A model generated the notes under the pieces. The model saw only the letters and a program-made list of their open reading frames with translations. It was not told the origin of the DNA and did not search any database. Shown piece after piece: positions 11,740 to 24,150 of a DNA stretch of 64,000 nt. The DNA lies in assembly GCF_964656455.1 (NCBI RefSeq), contig NC_135726.1, forward strand, positions 4,412,001 through 4,476,000, in the 5' to 3' direction. The stretch comes from Halichoerus grypus (taxonomy: Eukaryota > Chordata > Mammalia > Carnivora > Phocidae). Both the position numbers and the translations under genes were made by a program. Position 1 is the stretch's first letter, and each line of letters opens with the position of its first letter.

Positions 11740-11995
11740 GCTGAAAGAGAAGATTCCTGTGCATCAAGTCCATCATTTATACTAGGGTTCGCTCTTTGTG
11801 TTGTATATTCTGTGGGTTTTGACAAATGTGGAATGTCATGGATCCACCATCATAGTATCATACAGATGGTTTCACTGCCCTAAAAACTCCCCTGTGCTCC
11901 ACCTTCCCTCACCCCAAACTGCTCTCAACAACTGATCCTTTCACCATCTCTATAGTTTTGCTTTTTCGGACTGTCTTATAGTTGGAAATTTGACT
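11740..11995 (-). mobile_element. Old L1 3' end fragment, reversed
   Basis: The text GGTTTTGACAAATGTGGAAT, then ATCCACCATCATAGTATCAT and TTTCACTGCCCTAAAAACTC, is the reversed 3' UTR of an old L1M-type element. Confidence 0.7.
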
Positions 11996-12035
11996 CTCCT
12001 TCAAAATCTACTCTCCTTTAAAAAATTCAAGAGCA

Positions 12036-12222
12036 GGACGCCTGGGTGGCTCAGTTGGTTAAGTGGCCGACTCTTGATTTTGGCTCAAGTCATGATCTTG
12101 GTGTCATGCAATTGAGCCAGGCATCGGGCTCCGTGCTCAGCATGGAGTCTGCTTGAGATTCTCTCTCCCTCTCCCTCTCCCCCTCCCCCTGCTCTCTCTC
12201 TCTCTAAAATAAATAAATCTTA
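12036..12222 (+). mobile_element. Carnivore SINE
   Basis: The head is GACGCCTGGGTGGCTCAGTT and the tail AAATAAATAAATCTT plus A-run. The flanking duplication is about AAAAATTCAAGAG/AAAAATTCAAAAG. Confidence 0.92.
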
Positions 12223-12829
12223 AAAAAAATTCAAAAGTATTCAGACCCATCACCCAGAGTCAGAGAATTTCAGCTCGAGGCAAAAACGCCCAACGCCTTC
12301 CATATCTCTGCTCACCAGCTTCTGCTCCCCATGGTCACTTGGAGGTGACCACCCATGTTTGGCTGGGATGGTCCCAGCTCTAGCACTGATAGCCCTGGCA
12401 TCCTGGAAAAGCCTTCAATCCCAGCACGGTTAGCTTTCCTCCCCCACCCCCGTGTTGTTCTGAGACTCTTACCTGCTCCTGCTGCCCCATTTTCCTCAGT
12501 TAAAGTCTGGACTCTTACACACCACGGCAGGGCCACCAAGCCCTGGCCCCTGGCTCTCTCCCCACCTCCCCAGGCAGGCCCTTCTCCTGAGCCCCAGGAA
12601 TAGGCACCTCCCCGGCAGCCTCTGCCGAGAAGAACACTACCTGGAACACTCTCCAGCAGCCACCTCACTCCAAACCCTCGCCCCAGGTTTTAACTGACTG
12701 TGGCTTCTCCTGAGAGGCCCCTCTGGATCTCTGGACCAGGTGAGATGGGAAGTCGGGGCATCCCTACCCTCCCTGCAGATCCTACAAACTCACGGCACGT
12801 TATTACATTTATGAGTTTCAAAGAAGGTG

Positions 12830-13255
12830 CAGAGCACAAACAGCCCAGATACAAGGACAGAATGTGGCAGATCCATGCAATGGAATAGTATTCGGCCATA
12901 AAAAAGGCAAGAAGTACTGATCATGCTTCAATGTGGACAAACCAGGAAAATGTACTGAGCGAAAGGAGCTAGACCCAAAAGGCCATGCACTGTAGACTCC
13001 ATCCCTATGAAACATCCAAAATGGGCAAATCCATAGAGACAGAGAGCAGATTAGTGGTTGCCAGGGGCTAGGAAGAGAGTAAAATTTGGAGATAATAGAG
13101 TTTCTTTTTTGGGGTGATAATATTCTGGAATAAAGTAGAGGGGATGGTCACCAGACTTTGTGAATATACTAACTCACTGATTTGCGCACATTAATGGTGG
13201 AAACGGTGAATTTGATGTTAGATGAATTTTATCTCAATAAAGATATATATTAAAA
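12830..13255 (+). mobile_element. Old L1 3' end (ORF2 end and 3' UTR)
   Basis: The text ATGCAATGGAATAGTATTCG, then CATAGAGACAGAGAGCAGAT and GTGGTTGCCAGGGGCTAGG, ending CTCAATAAAGATATATATTA, is the 3' end of an L1M element. Confidence 0.8.
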
Positions 13256-15200
13256 GGAGACCCTGTATATGTATTTACTGAATGGAAAATGAATGAGTTT
13301 ATATGTAGTTAAACTGGGAAACCTGATCGGAAGTTAAATGAACAATTTCTATTGGCTTTTTGATATGATAAAAAGAGTTCAAAGTTCCCAGTGACTCCCT
13401 TTGAAAACTCCTAGGGCCCCAGGGTTCCCAAGCAAGGTTGTGGCCTGAAGGTGGGGGGGTGCGGTTTGTGGAGAGTTCTCAGTGAAGTAGCTGTTGGAAT
13501 GGGGCCCAAACTTCCTTTCCCTGGTTTGGTGCTGTCTGGCCTGGGCTCACTCCCTGAGGGTGAGAACTTCAGGAGGGCCTTGGAATCCCTCCTAGCCAGG
13601 GAACAGAGAGGTGATAGTCTTCCTACTCCCATTCTGGCTCCCCCTGAACTCAGTCCTTTGTGCAACATTCTGAGTGACCCTGCAAAAATAAACAAAGATC
13701 TGAGGGTGCCCTTCCCCTACCCAAGCCCTGCTAGCCTTGGCTTAGCAGGGCAGCACTCACCCCAGAAGTGAAGCTTGCTTACTGTGGCTCTTTGCATGAA
13801 GGATTTTATTTTGGCATATGCTGTGCCAGAAATCGGGGTTAATGTCCCGGGCCCAGGGAGAGCCCTGAGGATTGTTTGGGCAGTTTCCCAGGACCCTCCC
13901 AAAGGATCGGGATCCAGTTGCTCACAGGGGTGCCTATTCGGAGCACACACCCTTGATCAGCTTTCCCTGTCTCTTCTTCCCACTCCCTTACTTCTGTTTC
14001 CTGTGCGGTCACCTCCAGAAACGTTGGGACCTCACCCCTAGGCTCTGGGAGCCCTCACAAGAACATCGGATTTCTCATACTGGCTTCTGCCAGCGACCCC
14101 CAGCTGCACCCTGCCTCCTGGCTCTCGGGGTCCCTCCCCAGACCTGCTCTCCCCCCAGCTACCCACAGGGACTCCTCTTTCTTCCACCGAGGCTCAGGCT
14201 TGAGCCCCTCCCCAGAAAGCACGCCCCCAGCACCTGATTGAAATGTTCTTCACATTGTCCTGCTGCCTGTTGGCTTTGTAATAGTTCATTGAGCACTTTG
14301 TGTACTTTTCTCTAGGTAAATTTTGCTTCAGTAAAAAATTCTATTAAAATTCAAACAAAAGCAGATGAAAGCTTAACGAGAAACAAGATACTGACACAGT
14401 CTTACAGCATGTCCCCGCAAGCTCCTTACTAATTACAGAGGGAAACCAGTCCCGTTACAGGGGAGGAAGCTGGCCGACCTCACCTTAACCGAGGGACCAG
14501 CGATGGCAGATGACACGGCGCGACCCTGGGTATGATGCTCCATGGAAAGTGCACTCGCTTCTGGGTGTTCCTGCTGAAATGCTTAACGTGAATCCTATCG
14601 TGTGGAAATATCACACCCAGGATGACGGGGATCCAAGGAAAAAACTGACTTGGACTCTTCAAAAATGTCAGTGTCGGGGAAAGACAAGGAAAGGCCATGG
14701 GATGCTCCAGATCAAAGGACACTAAGGAGTTATAACAACGTCACTGTGATTCTGGATCAGATCCTGGGCCACACACACACACACACAAGTCTTTATCTTT
14801 TGCTCTAAAGGACATGAGGGGAACAAGCAGTGGATTTGAAGTAGGTGTGCAGATAATGGAATTATATGATGTGTATTTCCTGGTTTTGCACTCTTGTTAT
14901 GTCAGAGAATGTTCCTTTTTGGAAATGCGCCCTGACGTTTTTAGGGGTGAAGGAGGGAGGGAGGCGGAGAGAGGTGGGCAGGGGGAGCACATGCACAGAC
15001 CTGGAGAATCTGGTGACAAATATATGCAAATCTGAAAAAGTCACAAGTGATATGATTCGGCTTCTAGAACATTCTTGATGGCATGCCGTCATGGAGATGG
15101 AGAGCTGCCAAGTGGGGTCTGGGGCTGGAGGGGAGGAGGGTGGGTGTGACTGTGCGGGTGGGAGGAGTCTCTGTGCGAAGGAGCGAGTCTGTGTCTTGGC

Positions 15201-15250
15201 TGAGAATCTAGGGAATTTGTGGGAATTTGCGGGAATTTGAGGGAATCTAG
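15201..15250 (+). repeat. Short tandem repeat, 10-bp unit, five copies
   Basis: Three units of GGGAATTTGN are flanked by two degenerate ones (TGAGAATCTA, GGGAATCTAG). The period is 10 bp, one helical turn. Confidence 0.85.
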
Positions 15251-15479
15251 GCATGGGATCAGATGGCTAGAAACCTCCCACTGGAGTTGTAGCTGCATTT
15301 CCCGGCTCTGACATGGTGCCGAAGTTACTTCCTATCTAACATGGAACCATGTGAGAAGCAACCGCTGGGGGATCCCGAGTTAGGGGGACACGGGGCCTCC
15401 CTGTACAATCTCCACAGTGTCCTGTGAATCTGAAATAATTTCAAAATAAAAAGTTCAAAAACTAAAAGAAATGGTGCCC

Positions 15480-15690
15480 CATCTTTGTCGCCCTGTGATC
15501 CCTGTCCTGATTTGTTCTCTCCCACTGTTGTTGTTCACTGACTTCACTGCTTTGTTCCTTTACCTGCGGGGCACCCCCCCCCCGCCGGCCCCGCAGTGGA
15601 CGGTCAGCTCCATGAGGGCAAGCAGGGACCGTGGATCCTTCCTGCTTTGTTCCTAACCCTGAACAAAGGTGCTCGCAATGTGGCTGAATT
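15480..15690 (+). mobile_element. L2 relic
   Basis: The end reads TCAGCTCCATGAGGGCAAGC followed by AGGGACC, the L2 3' signature. A C-run (about 15577-15584) interrupts it. Confidence 0.6.
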
Positions 15691-16844
15691 GATAAACGAG
15701 AAAGCAGTAGGCAGAGGGAACAGAGGACCTCGGACGCGGAAGGGAGGCTAGGCCCAGAGACAACGGCCGTGTTCCTCTGGACAACGGGGGTGCCTCCAGG
15801 GAGTGGGACAGATGCTGCAGGGACACCCACAACAGCCAGCTTTCTCCTGGCACTCGGCCCCACTGTCGTTCATACCCGCCGGCCCAGCCCCAGAGGCTTC
15901 CAGTAACCAGCCCGGCCGAGAAGGGGCACTGGGAGCCTGGTGCACCAGGAGGAAAGCTTGTTCATTCATTCGACAAGTACTTAGAACCTGCGGAGGAGAG
16001 AGGCCGCCCGCAGCGGGGTGACAACGACACGAGCCAACAGCTCAGCCGACTGGTCCGGGGTCCACGCTCACTTAGATTTCTGCCCTCATGTAATCCTCAT
16101 CACGCACACCTTCCCCCGCACCCCCTGCCACGGAAGAGGAAACTGTGGCTGGCGACGTGGTCCCCCACCCAGATCCCTTGGGATCCGTTTTCCCCATTCT
16201 GGGGCTCCCCTCCCTCAGCGTTGGGGGCTTCCCCTTCTAACATTCAGTATCTGCGGATCTTTGTCAGTTGGAGGGCCCAGAGTGGTTGAGTCATCTGACC
16301 ACAGCCGCACAGCTAGGAGAAGTGGGAAAGACAGAATTTATGTCCCAGGAGTTGGATTCGAGAACCTGCCCACGGAACCGCCACGCTATAAGCCTCCACG
16401 CAGACACTCGTTCATTCACTCGATCATTCACCCATTCAACGATCTGACATTGAGGACCATGCCTGCACCAGGGAGATGGGTTACACAGAGTCCTTGTCCT
16501 CTGACAGCTCTGGGTCTGGGGGAGAAGGAGCAAACCACATGGTGCGCCCCCAATGTCACTGAGTGCAGGACCCTGCGGGGGCCCAAAGGGGCATGTGACA
16601 GTCTAGCCAGGAGCTCAGGGAGGAGGTGGTGCAGAAGAGTCTGGCTGGGGAGAAGGGGAGGAGATGCACAGTCCAGGAGAGGGGCAGTTGCACAATATCC
16701 GGGGCTCCAGGCTGACAAGTAATCACAGCAACCATGCTCTTGGCACAGCCCTGGAGGAAACGCCCGCAGAGGGGTCCCTCCACCGTTCACGGGCAGGGCC
16801 GTGTGTCACACCGTCCCGTGGGAAGCCAATCGTGTGACGCGAGC

Positions 16845-16985
16845 ACCCAGGCCCCAGTCTGATGGCTTCTCTACTTCTTTGGGACCTTGGGCCTCATATC
16901 TCACCCTCTGAGCCTTGGCCTCTCTCATCTCTAAAAGGAAGAAAATTATACACACCTTGCAGGTGGTCATGAAGAATGACCGGGT
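16845..16985 (+). mobile_element. MIR relic
   Basis: The text GGGACCTTGGGCCTCATATC, then CTCTGAGCCTTGGCCTCTCT and CATCTCTAAAAGG, follows the MIR core. Confidence 0.6.
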
Positions 16986-17834
16986 TACGGGAGAATTACC
17001 GGGCCCTGAGTGTGCCCGGGACAGCCCCCAGCAGGGCTGCCCGGTCAGCTTGGGCAGGCTGGGGAGAGGCTAGGGGGCACCAGCCACCCCATTACAGATT
17101 TGTAGATGCTCCTGGGGGCAGGGGGCAGGCGCCCTTTTCAGACCCCCACCTGTCTGTGCACCAAATAGCTCTACCCAGCAGAGGTTGTGTGCAGAGCTGG
17201 GAACGGGGCGGTGCCAGCCCGGGCCAGAAGCAGCCAGGTAAACAGCCACAGACATTGTCTACATCCGGGTGTCTCCTCCCACCCGGTTAAACCTTCTCTT
17301 AGTGTCTTGCCTTGGGTTTCCCCAGATGCAAACCTTTGTTTGAGAGCAAGTGGTTTATCTGGGAGGTGACCCCAGGAAACCCCAGCCGAGGGAGCAGGGA
17401 AATGAAGCAGGGGAGGGAGGGAAGGAACCAAGAATAGGGCCTCGTGGAGCCCGTCACCATGCTGGGCACCCGGAGCACCGTCTTGCCAGGAAACCTGCGG
17501 CAACAGCACAGGACAGTTGTCCCCACCACCGAGAGTGGCATTTGGGGCGGGGGCACTGAGGCTTACAGGGACATGTGTTCCATTTGCTGGCAAGTCCGCT
17601 GTGCCCTGCTTCTGGGCACAATGTGAGTCATGAGCTCGGCAGAGCTGTTTTTCTTTTCTCTTGGTGCCATTTCCTGTGCTGTTGGCAAAAGAAATCTCAG
17701 CAAAATCGGGAGAAAATGCCCATCTTTGGTGGCTGCAGATGAAGTCTGATTCTACCCTATAAAACTATCCTTGCAAATGTTATTACGGTTACCTTGTTAA
17801 GTGCAAAACAGAACAGTCTTAAAAAAACACACAA

Positions 17835-18035
17835 GGGTGCCTGGGTGGCTCAGTTGGTTAAGTGACTGCCTTCGGCTCAGGTCATGATCCCGGAGTCCTG
17901 GAATCGAGTCCTACATCGGGCTCCTGGCTCAGCGGGGAGCCTGCTTCTCCCTCTGGCCCTCTCCCCTCTCATGCTGTTTCTCTCTCTCTCTCTCAAATAA
18001 ATAAATAAATAAAATCCTAAAAAAAAAAAAAAAAA
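17835..18035 (+). mobile_element. Carnivore SINE
   Basis: The head is GGGTGCCTGGGTGGCTCAGT, with GTCATGATCCCGGAGTCCTG, and the tail AAATAAATAAATAAATAAAA with poly(A). The flank duplication is about AACACACAA/AACCACACAA. Confidence 0.93.
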
Positions 18036-18309
18036 CCACACAAAACCAAGGTGCAACTTAATGAATGATTATCAGGTGAACCCCTTGAAGCCACCAGCCA
18101 GCTGGGACAGAGAGTGGGACATGGTCACCCTCCCCGGGAGCTCCACCACGTGCCCTCCACCGATAGCAACCGCCTCCCGCCCCACAGATGTGCCCGTTCT
18201 CCTGACTTTCACGTTCACATGTTCATGGCTTCCTTACCCGCCACTCTAGTCTGGTCTTGTGCATGTTGCTAACTTGGTGTGTCCTTTGAATTTCTTTAAC
18301 CGACAGGTT

Positions 18310-18770
18310 TCCTGTCTGCATTCATTGCTTATTGCCACGGTAAAAGACCATCACAAGCTTAGTGGCCTAAAATGACACAAACTGATTCTTCACAGTTCTG
18401 GAGGCCAGATGTCTGAAACAGTCCCACTGGACTGAAATCCCAGTGTTGGCAGGGCCGCACTCCTTCCAGAGGCTCAGGGGACAATACATGCTCTTATCTC
18501 TTCCAGCTTCTAGAAGCCACTGCATTCCTCTGCTCATGAGGCCTCCTTCCATCCTCAAAACCAGAAATGCCTGGTGGTGTCTTGTTCATGCTGCTTCGCC
18601 TTCCTTTTGACCCTCCTGCCTCCATTTTACGAGGACTTTTTGATTGCCCTTGGCCCATCTGGATGATCTCCCTCTCTCAAGATCCTTAACATAAGCACAC
18701 CTGCAGAGTCCCTTTTGCCACGTGAGGTCATATGTCATATGGACATCTTTAGGGGCTATTTTGCAGCCTG
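18310..18770 (-). mobile_element. MLT1/MaLR-type LTR, reversed
   Basis: The text TTCACAGTTCTGGAGGCCAG, then ATCTGGATGATCTCCCTCTC and TCAAGATCCTTAACATAAGC, is the reverse complement of a MaLR LTR. Confidence 0.75.
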
Positions 18771-19354
18771 CCACTCCATCTACCCCTCCCCCCTTACAAG
18801 TTACCTGTTGAGGAACCCAGGCCATGTGGCCTGTAGAATCAATCCCCCACCATCTGCATTTGGCAGATCACAAACTCCAAGTGCAGCTCTGCGCGTTCCT
18901 CTGTCCTCTGACCTTCCTGCAAACTGGTGCCATGACTGTGATCCGGAGGCTGGATCGGGCTCGGGCACCATCCCCCTGGCTCCTAATGTCTGGTTGTCTC
19001 TTTTTGTGATGTTGGGACTCACTGGCTCTCAATGTCTAGATTCACTAATTCATTGGGCAAAACCGTGATATTCTAATCCTGACATTTCCTTCAAAGTATC
19101 ACTTGGAATACTTTCCCAAAGAGATGCTTTCCCTCATTTCCAATCAGGTTACCCACTGGAACAGGATGGGAAGAGCCCCTGCTTGATCCATTTCCTTTAC
19201 CGGTTTTCAAAGTAACACGTTGATTCCTCATCATCCTCTGAAGAAGGTCCACTAGATTTTTAAAAATATTTCTGTGAACTCATGAATTGAAAGATAGACT
19301 TTAATGGATAGATTCCTAGATTTTTTTATAGCAAATATAAATGTATTTTTTTAA

Positions 19355-19534
19355 AGATTTTATTTATTTGAGAGACAGCAGGAGAGCATGAGCAGTGGGG
19401 AGGGGTAGAGGGAGAGGGAGAAGCAGGCTCCCCACTGAGCAGGGAGCCCGACGCGGGACTCAATCCCAGAACCCTGGGATCATGACCTCAGCCAAAGGCA
19501 GACGCTTAACCCACTGAGCCACCCAGGCGTCCCT
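19355..19534 (-). mobile_element. Carnivore SINE, reversed
   Basis: It reads (in plus) TTAAAGATTTTATTTATTTG up to GAGCCACCCAGGCGTCCC. The duplication AAATGTATTTTTTTAA flanks both sides (about 19339-19354 and 19535-19550). Confidence 0.95.
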
Positions 19535-19559
19535 AAATGTATTTTTTTAATGAAATTCT

Positions 19560-20465
19560 TGAGCAAAAAAAAAGGAAGTGGGACTACATCAAACTAAACA
19601 GTTTTTACACAGTGAAGGAAACCATCAACCAAACAAAAAGTCACCCACTGAATGGCAGACAATATTTGCATATTGCATAAGGGGTTAACATCCAAATATA
19701 TAAAGAACTCTTATAACACTACCAAAAACCAAATAATCTGATTTTTAAAAAATGGGCAGAGGACCTGAATAGACATTTCTCCAAAGAAGATATCCAGATG
19801 GCCAATACACACATGAGAAGATACTCAACATCACTCATCATCGGGGAAATGAAAATCAAAACCACGACGAGATACCACCTCACACCTGTCAGAATGGTGG
19901 TATCAAAAAGACAAGAAATAAGTGTTGGCGAGGATGTGGAGAAAAGGAAACCCGTTGGTGGGAATGCAAACTGGCGCAGCAGCTGTGGAAAACTGTATGG
20001 AGGTTCCCCAAAAAACTAAAAACAGAAGTACGATATAATCTAGTAATTCCATTTCTAGGTATTTACCCAAAGAAAAGAGAAGCAGGAATTTGAAAAGATA
20101 TACACACCCCTGTTTGTTAGAGCATTACTTGCCATGGTCAGGATATGGAAGCAACTTGTGAGCATCGGTAGATGGATGGATACATAAGGTGTGGTGTGTA
20201 CAAAGGGATCTTACTCAGCTGTAAGAAGGACATCCTGCCATTGGCAATGACACGGATGGACCTGGAGGACGTTGTGTTAAGTGAATCAGTCAGAGAAGAA
20301 CAAATACCATATGATTTCACTCATATGTAGAATAAAGAAAAACACCCCAAAACCAAAACAAGCAAGCAAACAACAAAAAGAGAAATAGACTCGTCAGTAT
20401 AAAGAACAAACTAGCAGGCTCCAGAGGGGAGGGAAGCAGAGGATCAGCAAAACAGGCCAAGGGGA
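19560..20465 (+). mobile_element. L1 3' fragment (end of ORF2 and 3' UTR)
   Basis: The text GTGGGACTACATCAAACTAA, then AAATGGGCAGAGGACCTGAA, GATACCACCTCACACCTGTC and TGGTGGGAATGCAAACTGG is the end of L1 ORF2. The frame is broken and the 5' part is missing. Only remnants of the reverse-transcriptase C-terminal part remain, so it cannot move by itself. Confidence 0.92.
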
Positions 20466-21184
20466 AATAATGAAATCCCCAGTGAGCTCATACTGGGAAC
20501 TCTCACAGTGCCCACACGTGGGTCACTTGTCTTACTTCAAAGCTCATGCTGATTGTGCCACTGGATTGGCATCTGCCCCTTCTCATAGGTTAAGTCCTGT
20601 GACTCCTCTCTCAAATGCATGGACAAGGAAACAAGATTTCTATGACTCTGTTCCATTTCTCATTTAAACGAAGGGTCTGGGAGTCTGTCCTCTTAAAATT
20701 AACACTATGTAACTCCTGTTTCCAAGCGCCGGGGACAACCACACCCTGGGCGATTGTCCTCGGTGTTTGCTCTGAACCCAGCCCCAGGCCCTGGTGCCGA
20801 ATCTTCCTGGAGTCCAGAGGCGGCCCTCCTGCCCCCCCTCCCCGCTCCTTGATTGTTTGTCCCTGTTTCCCCGCTGGGCCCTGGAGGACTGGAGAACCTT
20901 CCTGGGGCTCCCAGAGGCATCACACCTCATACAGTGGGGCGGGCCCCTCCCGTCCTCTCTCTGGGACTTTGGGAAGCCCATCGCCCCGGGCAACCGTGAG
21001 CTCCTTCCCCTCCATCTCTTGCCAAGTCACTGCCTTGCAGCCTCCCTGCCTCAGGGGAGTTCCCCGCTTCTCCCAGCAGCCCCCCAATCTCCTTCACACC
21101 TCCCCAGAGGCCCACCCCCAGCGCTGCGCCTGAGAATCAGGCTCCTCCTCATCCTACCTTGGCCTTGCCGCCCGTGTTTGGTAA

Positions 21185-21370
21185 GAACAGCTGGTCCTTC
21201 CCTAACACTTGCTGTGCACCGGGAAAAATTCTAGGTGCTTTCTATACTTTACCCTTTGCCCTTCTCACGGCCAGCCCAAGAGGCCCGTCCTGTCAGCGGC
21301 ACATTGTATGCATGAGGAGGCTTGGGCTCAGGGTCCCCTAGGAAGTGAGGGGAGGAGCCAGATCCCACCC
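21185..21370 (-). mobile_element. MIR relic, reversed
   Basis: The text AACACTTGCTGTGCACCGGG and TGCATGAGGAGGCTTGGGCT is a degraded reversed MIR. Confidence 0.5.
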
Positions 21371-21532
21371 ACTAACCGTCGGGCTCCAGAGTCACCAATT
21401 CTAACCAGAAAACAATACCACTTAGGATCAGCCCCTCAACATCCTTTGGGGGCAGGAGTTAGAACCTGCATAAGTAATAAACCGACAAAATGCAAGTATG
21501 GAATCACCTCCATGGGCTATCTTTCTCCAGAG

Positions 21533-21718
21533 CAGAAGTTCTCGAGCTGGAGCTGGCCTCAGAGTCCCATGGAGGGTGTGTTAAAACACACAGGTTGGGA
21601 TTGCTTGCCCAACCCCAGAGTCTCCCACTCAGTAGGTGTGGGGTGGGCCTGAGAAGCTGCATTTCTAAGAGTTCCTAGTGATGCTGCTGGCCTGGGGAAC
21701 CTGCTTTGGGAACTGCTG
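21533..21718 (+). mobile_element. MER5A-like hAT-Charlie DNA element
   Basis: The ends CAGAAGTTCTC and GGGAACTGCTG form imperfect terminal inverted repeats. The 8-bp flanks CTCCAGAG (21525-21532) and CTCTAGGG (21719-21726) agree at six of eight sites, as expected for an old hAT duplication. No transposase is encoded. Confidence 0.75.
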
Positions 21719-22090
21719 CTCTAGGGAACTTGCTCACCTTGGAAGAACAGGACTTAGCTGGGACTGTCTGCCTCCTCCCAGGACACATGGGGTGGTGGTT
21801 CCAACAACAACTTTCCCAACCAGTGGTCTTGTGACAATGAGCACATGGTGATGTTAAAAAAAAAAAAAATTCTCATCCGTTAGTGAAGCATTCTGGAACC
21901 TTCCTAGGTGAGCTATAGGATGTCCAGGATTTACTTTAAAATACTGCAGTCTCTGCCTTGGCAAAAAAAGTTGAGGGTATAGATGAAACAATGGTAGTTG
22001 GCTGGTAAGTCCCAAGAGGTTCTTTATACCACTTTTCTACACCTTGTTTATATGTGAAGGTGTTAATGATCAATCTTGCTGATTTCATGT

Positions 22091-22115
22091 AAAACAAAAC
22101 AAAACAAAACAAAAA
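22091..22115 (+). repeat. (AAAAC)n simple repeat
   Basis: About five units of AAAAC. Confidence 0.95.
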
Positions 22116-22679
22116 TCTCTGGCTCCCACATGTAGTGACTGGATAACCTTGAGCAAGAAGCCAGCCATATCCGAGCTTCAATCCTTCCTGCTATCAGTGC
22201 AGATGATGGCCTCCTTCCAACCCGATGGTTGAAGAGGTGATGGATGTTAGGCACTCATCTGGGCACGTAACTCGGGAAATTACGACTGCCCCAACCTACT
22301 CCCCTCTCACACGTTCTCCAGCCTGGGCCTGGATGGGTAGAGCCTAATGGGCAGGGGAGTCTCCCACCTCAAAGCACCTGTTCAACAAGTTCCTGAGTTG
22401 AACATAGAACTTGCCAGGAGCCTGCCCATCTGGAGCAGGACGTGTGGGTGTGGCATGTGGGGTGGCAGGTCACATGCGTGTTCCTTGGGAGGTGAGGCCT
22501 CTCAGGAGCCTCAGCGACAGCCCCACAATACACTTGGACCGGTTTCTTTATGTGGTAACCAAGCCTGCGGCAGGAATTTCCTGGCATCCAGTTCAAAGGC
22601 TGTTCCGGTGGATTCCAAGGGGGCTTCATTTTGCCAAAATGTCCCAATCAAGGTGTTTGTTGTTTTGGCTGGTGTTTTG

Positions 22680-23370
22680 TATTGCTTTGTTTGGGTTTGG
22701 TTTTGACTGCAAATAACAGAAACCCATTTATGCCAACCTAGGCCAGAGTCAGGGCGGCAGGAACCACGGAGTCTTTCCTGGGACCTCAGGACAGGGAGGG
22801 CAGCCAAGGCTCTTATCAGTTGGATTCAAGTTCTGGAACGCCGTCAAGAACCCCTACGGTGTCTCTCTCTCTGGCTCTTTCTCCGTCTTCCTCTTCCTCC
22901 TCATACACAAGGCAGCAGGTGGCCTCTGCACAGCCCCGAGTCCCCTCCCTCTGTTCACACAACCAGCAGAGCCGGCTGCCATTTGCCCCGGGTTTCCCGC
23001 GTGCCAGGCCTTGGGCAAAAAGCTTCACCACCCGATTTCACGGCATCCCACAGTAGCCATGGAAGAAAGTGCTGTTTTCATTTCTCTGACTTCCAGAGAC
23101 GGACACTGAAGTGGAGGGAGGATCAAGAAGTTTCGTGAGGACACACAGCCCGGCACAGAGGCAGAACCCGGACGTGCAAGTCTCTCACTCCTGAGCCAGG
23201 CTCCTGGGCACCTTCCGGGGTCAAAAAGACTCAGGAGCGCCGTGGGATAGGGGAATCTGATTGGCTTACCTTGAGTCAGGTGGTCCATACCTGGGCCAAT
23301 CAGCTGTGGCCAGGGCGGGATCTCAGCATACCAACATGGCGTCGCCCAGGCCCAGCGTCAGAAGACCGTT
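22680..23370. mobile_element. Ancient interspersed repeat, family not named
   Basis: The text GACTGCAAATAACAGAAACC at the left and GATTGGCTTACC...GGGCCAATCAGCTGTGGCCA at the right is a pattern I know from a common old mammalian repeat. A MIR-like patch may lie at 22970-23200. The family is not certain. Confidence 0.4.
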
Positions 23371-23499
23371 CTCGGATAGGGCGGTGGGCCTGGTGTCTGG
23401 TCCCTGCAAGATCTCGCCTCTGTTCCCTTCCTCCTTCCTGAACAGCCTTATGTGGGCACGCAAAGCTCTGCTGCATTCATCTTCCGGCTTAAGGGGTTA

Positions 23500-23845
23500 C
23501 ATGATGCTCGATTTCAAATCCTCTTTCTGACATTTTCCTAATGGTCTGTTCGTGGGCGAATGACTTCGCCTCTTTGAGCCTCAGTGTTTCCAGCTGTAAA
23601 TGAAGATAGCGTACTGGCCTCCCAGAGATGTGGGGAGAGTCAGATGAGATAGGTAATAACCCAGGCAAAGCCTTCTGTGGCTCCCCATTGTTTTCATGGT
23701 CAAGTTCAAACTCTAGCCGTGAACTGGCTGGCACCTGTTTTAACGACCTGCCCCCTGTCCTCCCACTCCCAGAGGCCCCCCTTTTCGAACCTTGAACTTC
23801 TCTGGTCTGTGCCTTTGCCCGAGATGCCTTTCCTCTACTTCCCAA
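23500..23845 (+). mobile_element. MIR relic followed by L2 relic
   Basis: MIR at about 23500-23690 (CTTTGAGCCTCAGTG, CCAGCTGTAAATGAAGATAG). L2 at about 23660-23845 (CTCCCCATTG, CTGGTCTGTGCCTTTGCCCG). Confidence 0.6.
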
Positions 23846-23867
23846 ATCTAAGTTAGCTAACTTACTC

Positions 23868-24150
23868 CCTATAGTTGGTTAAATTGTGCCCCCCCACGCC
23901 CCCCCAAAAAGAGGTATCTGCCTCCTAATCCCCAGAACCCTGGAACCTGTGTATGTGGCCTTATTTGGAAATAGGGCAGATATACTTAAATTAAGGATGT
24001 TAAGATGAGATCATCCTGGATTTAGAGTGGGCCCCAAATCCAGTGAAAGTTGTCCTTATAGAAGAAAGGAGAGGGCAACTTGACACACAGGGACGAAGAC
24101 ACTGAGGGGAAGGCCATGTGAAGACAGAGCAGAGATCACATGATAATGCT
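23868..24150 (+). mobile_element. MaLR-like LTR
   Basis: The text CCTTATTTGGAAATAGGGCA, then GGATGTTAAGATGAGATCAT, GTGGGCCCCAAATCCAGTGA and GGCCATGTGAAGACAGAGCA follows a MaLR-type LTR. Confidence 0.75.

Noticed and set aside
16018..16722. Plus-strand open frame of 234 codons
   Set aside because: No recognisable domain, no conserved pattern, mixed compositional segments; no gene expected between WFDC1 and ATP2C2. A chance frame in GC-rich DNA is the simpler reading.
23255..23370. Paired CCAAT boxes followed by AACATGGCGTCG, looking like a promoter and start codon
   Set aside because: The GATTGGC / CCAATCAGCTGTGGCCA text is part of an old interspersed repeat, and the 89-codon frame behind it has no recognisable product or splice donor.
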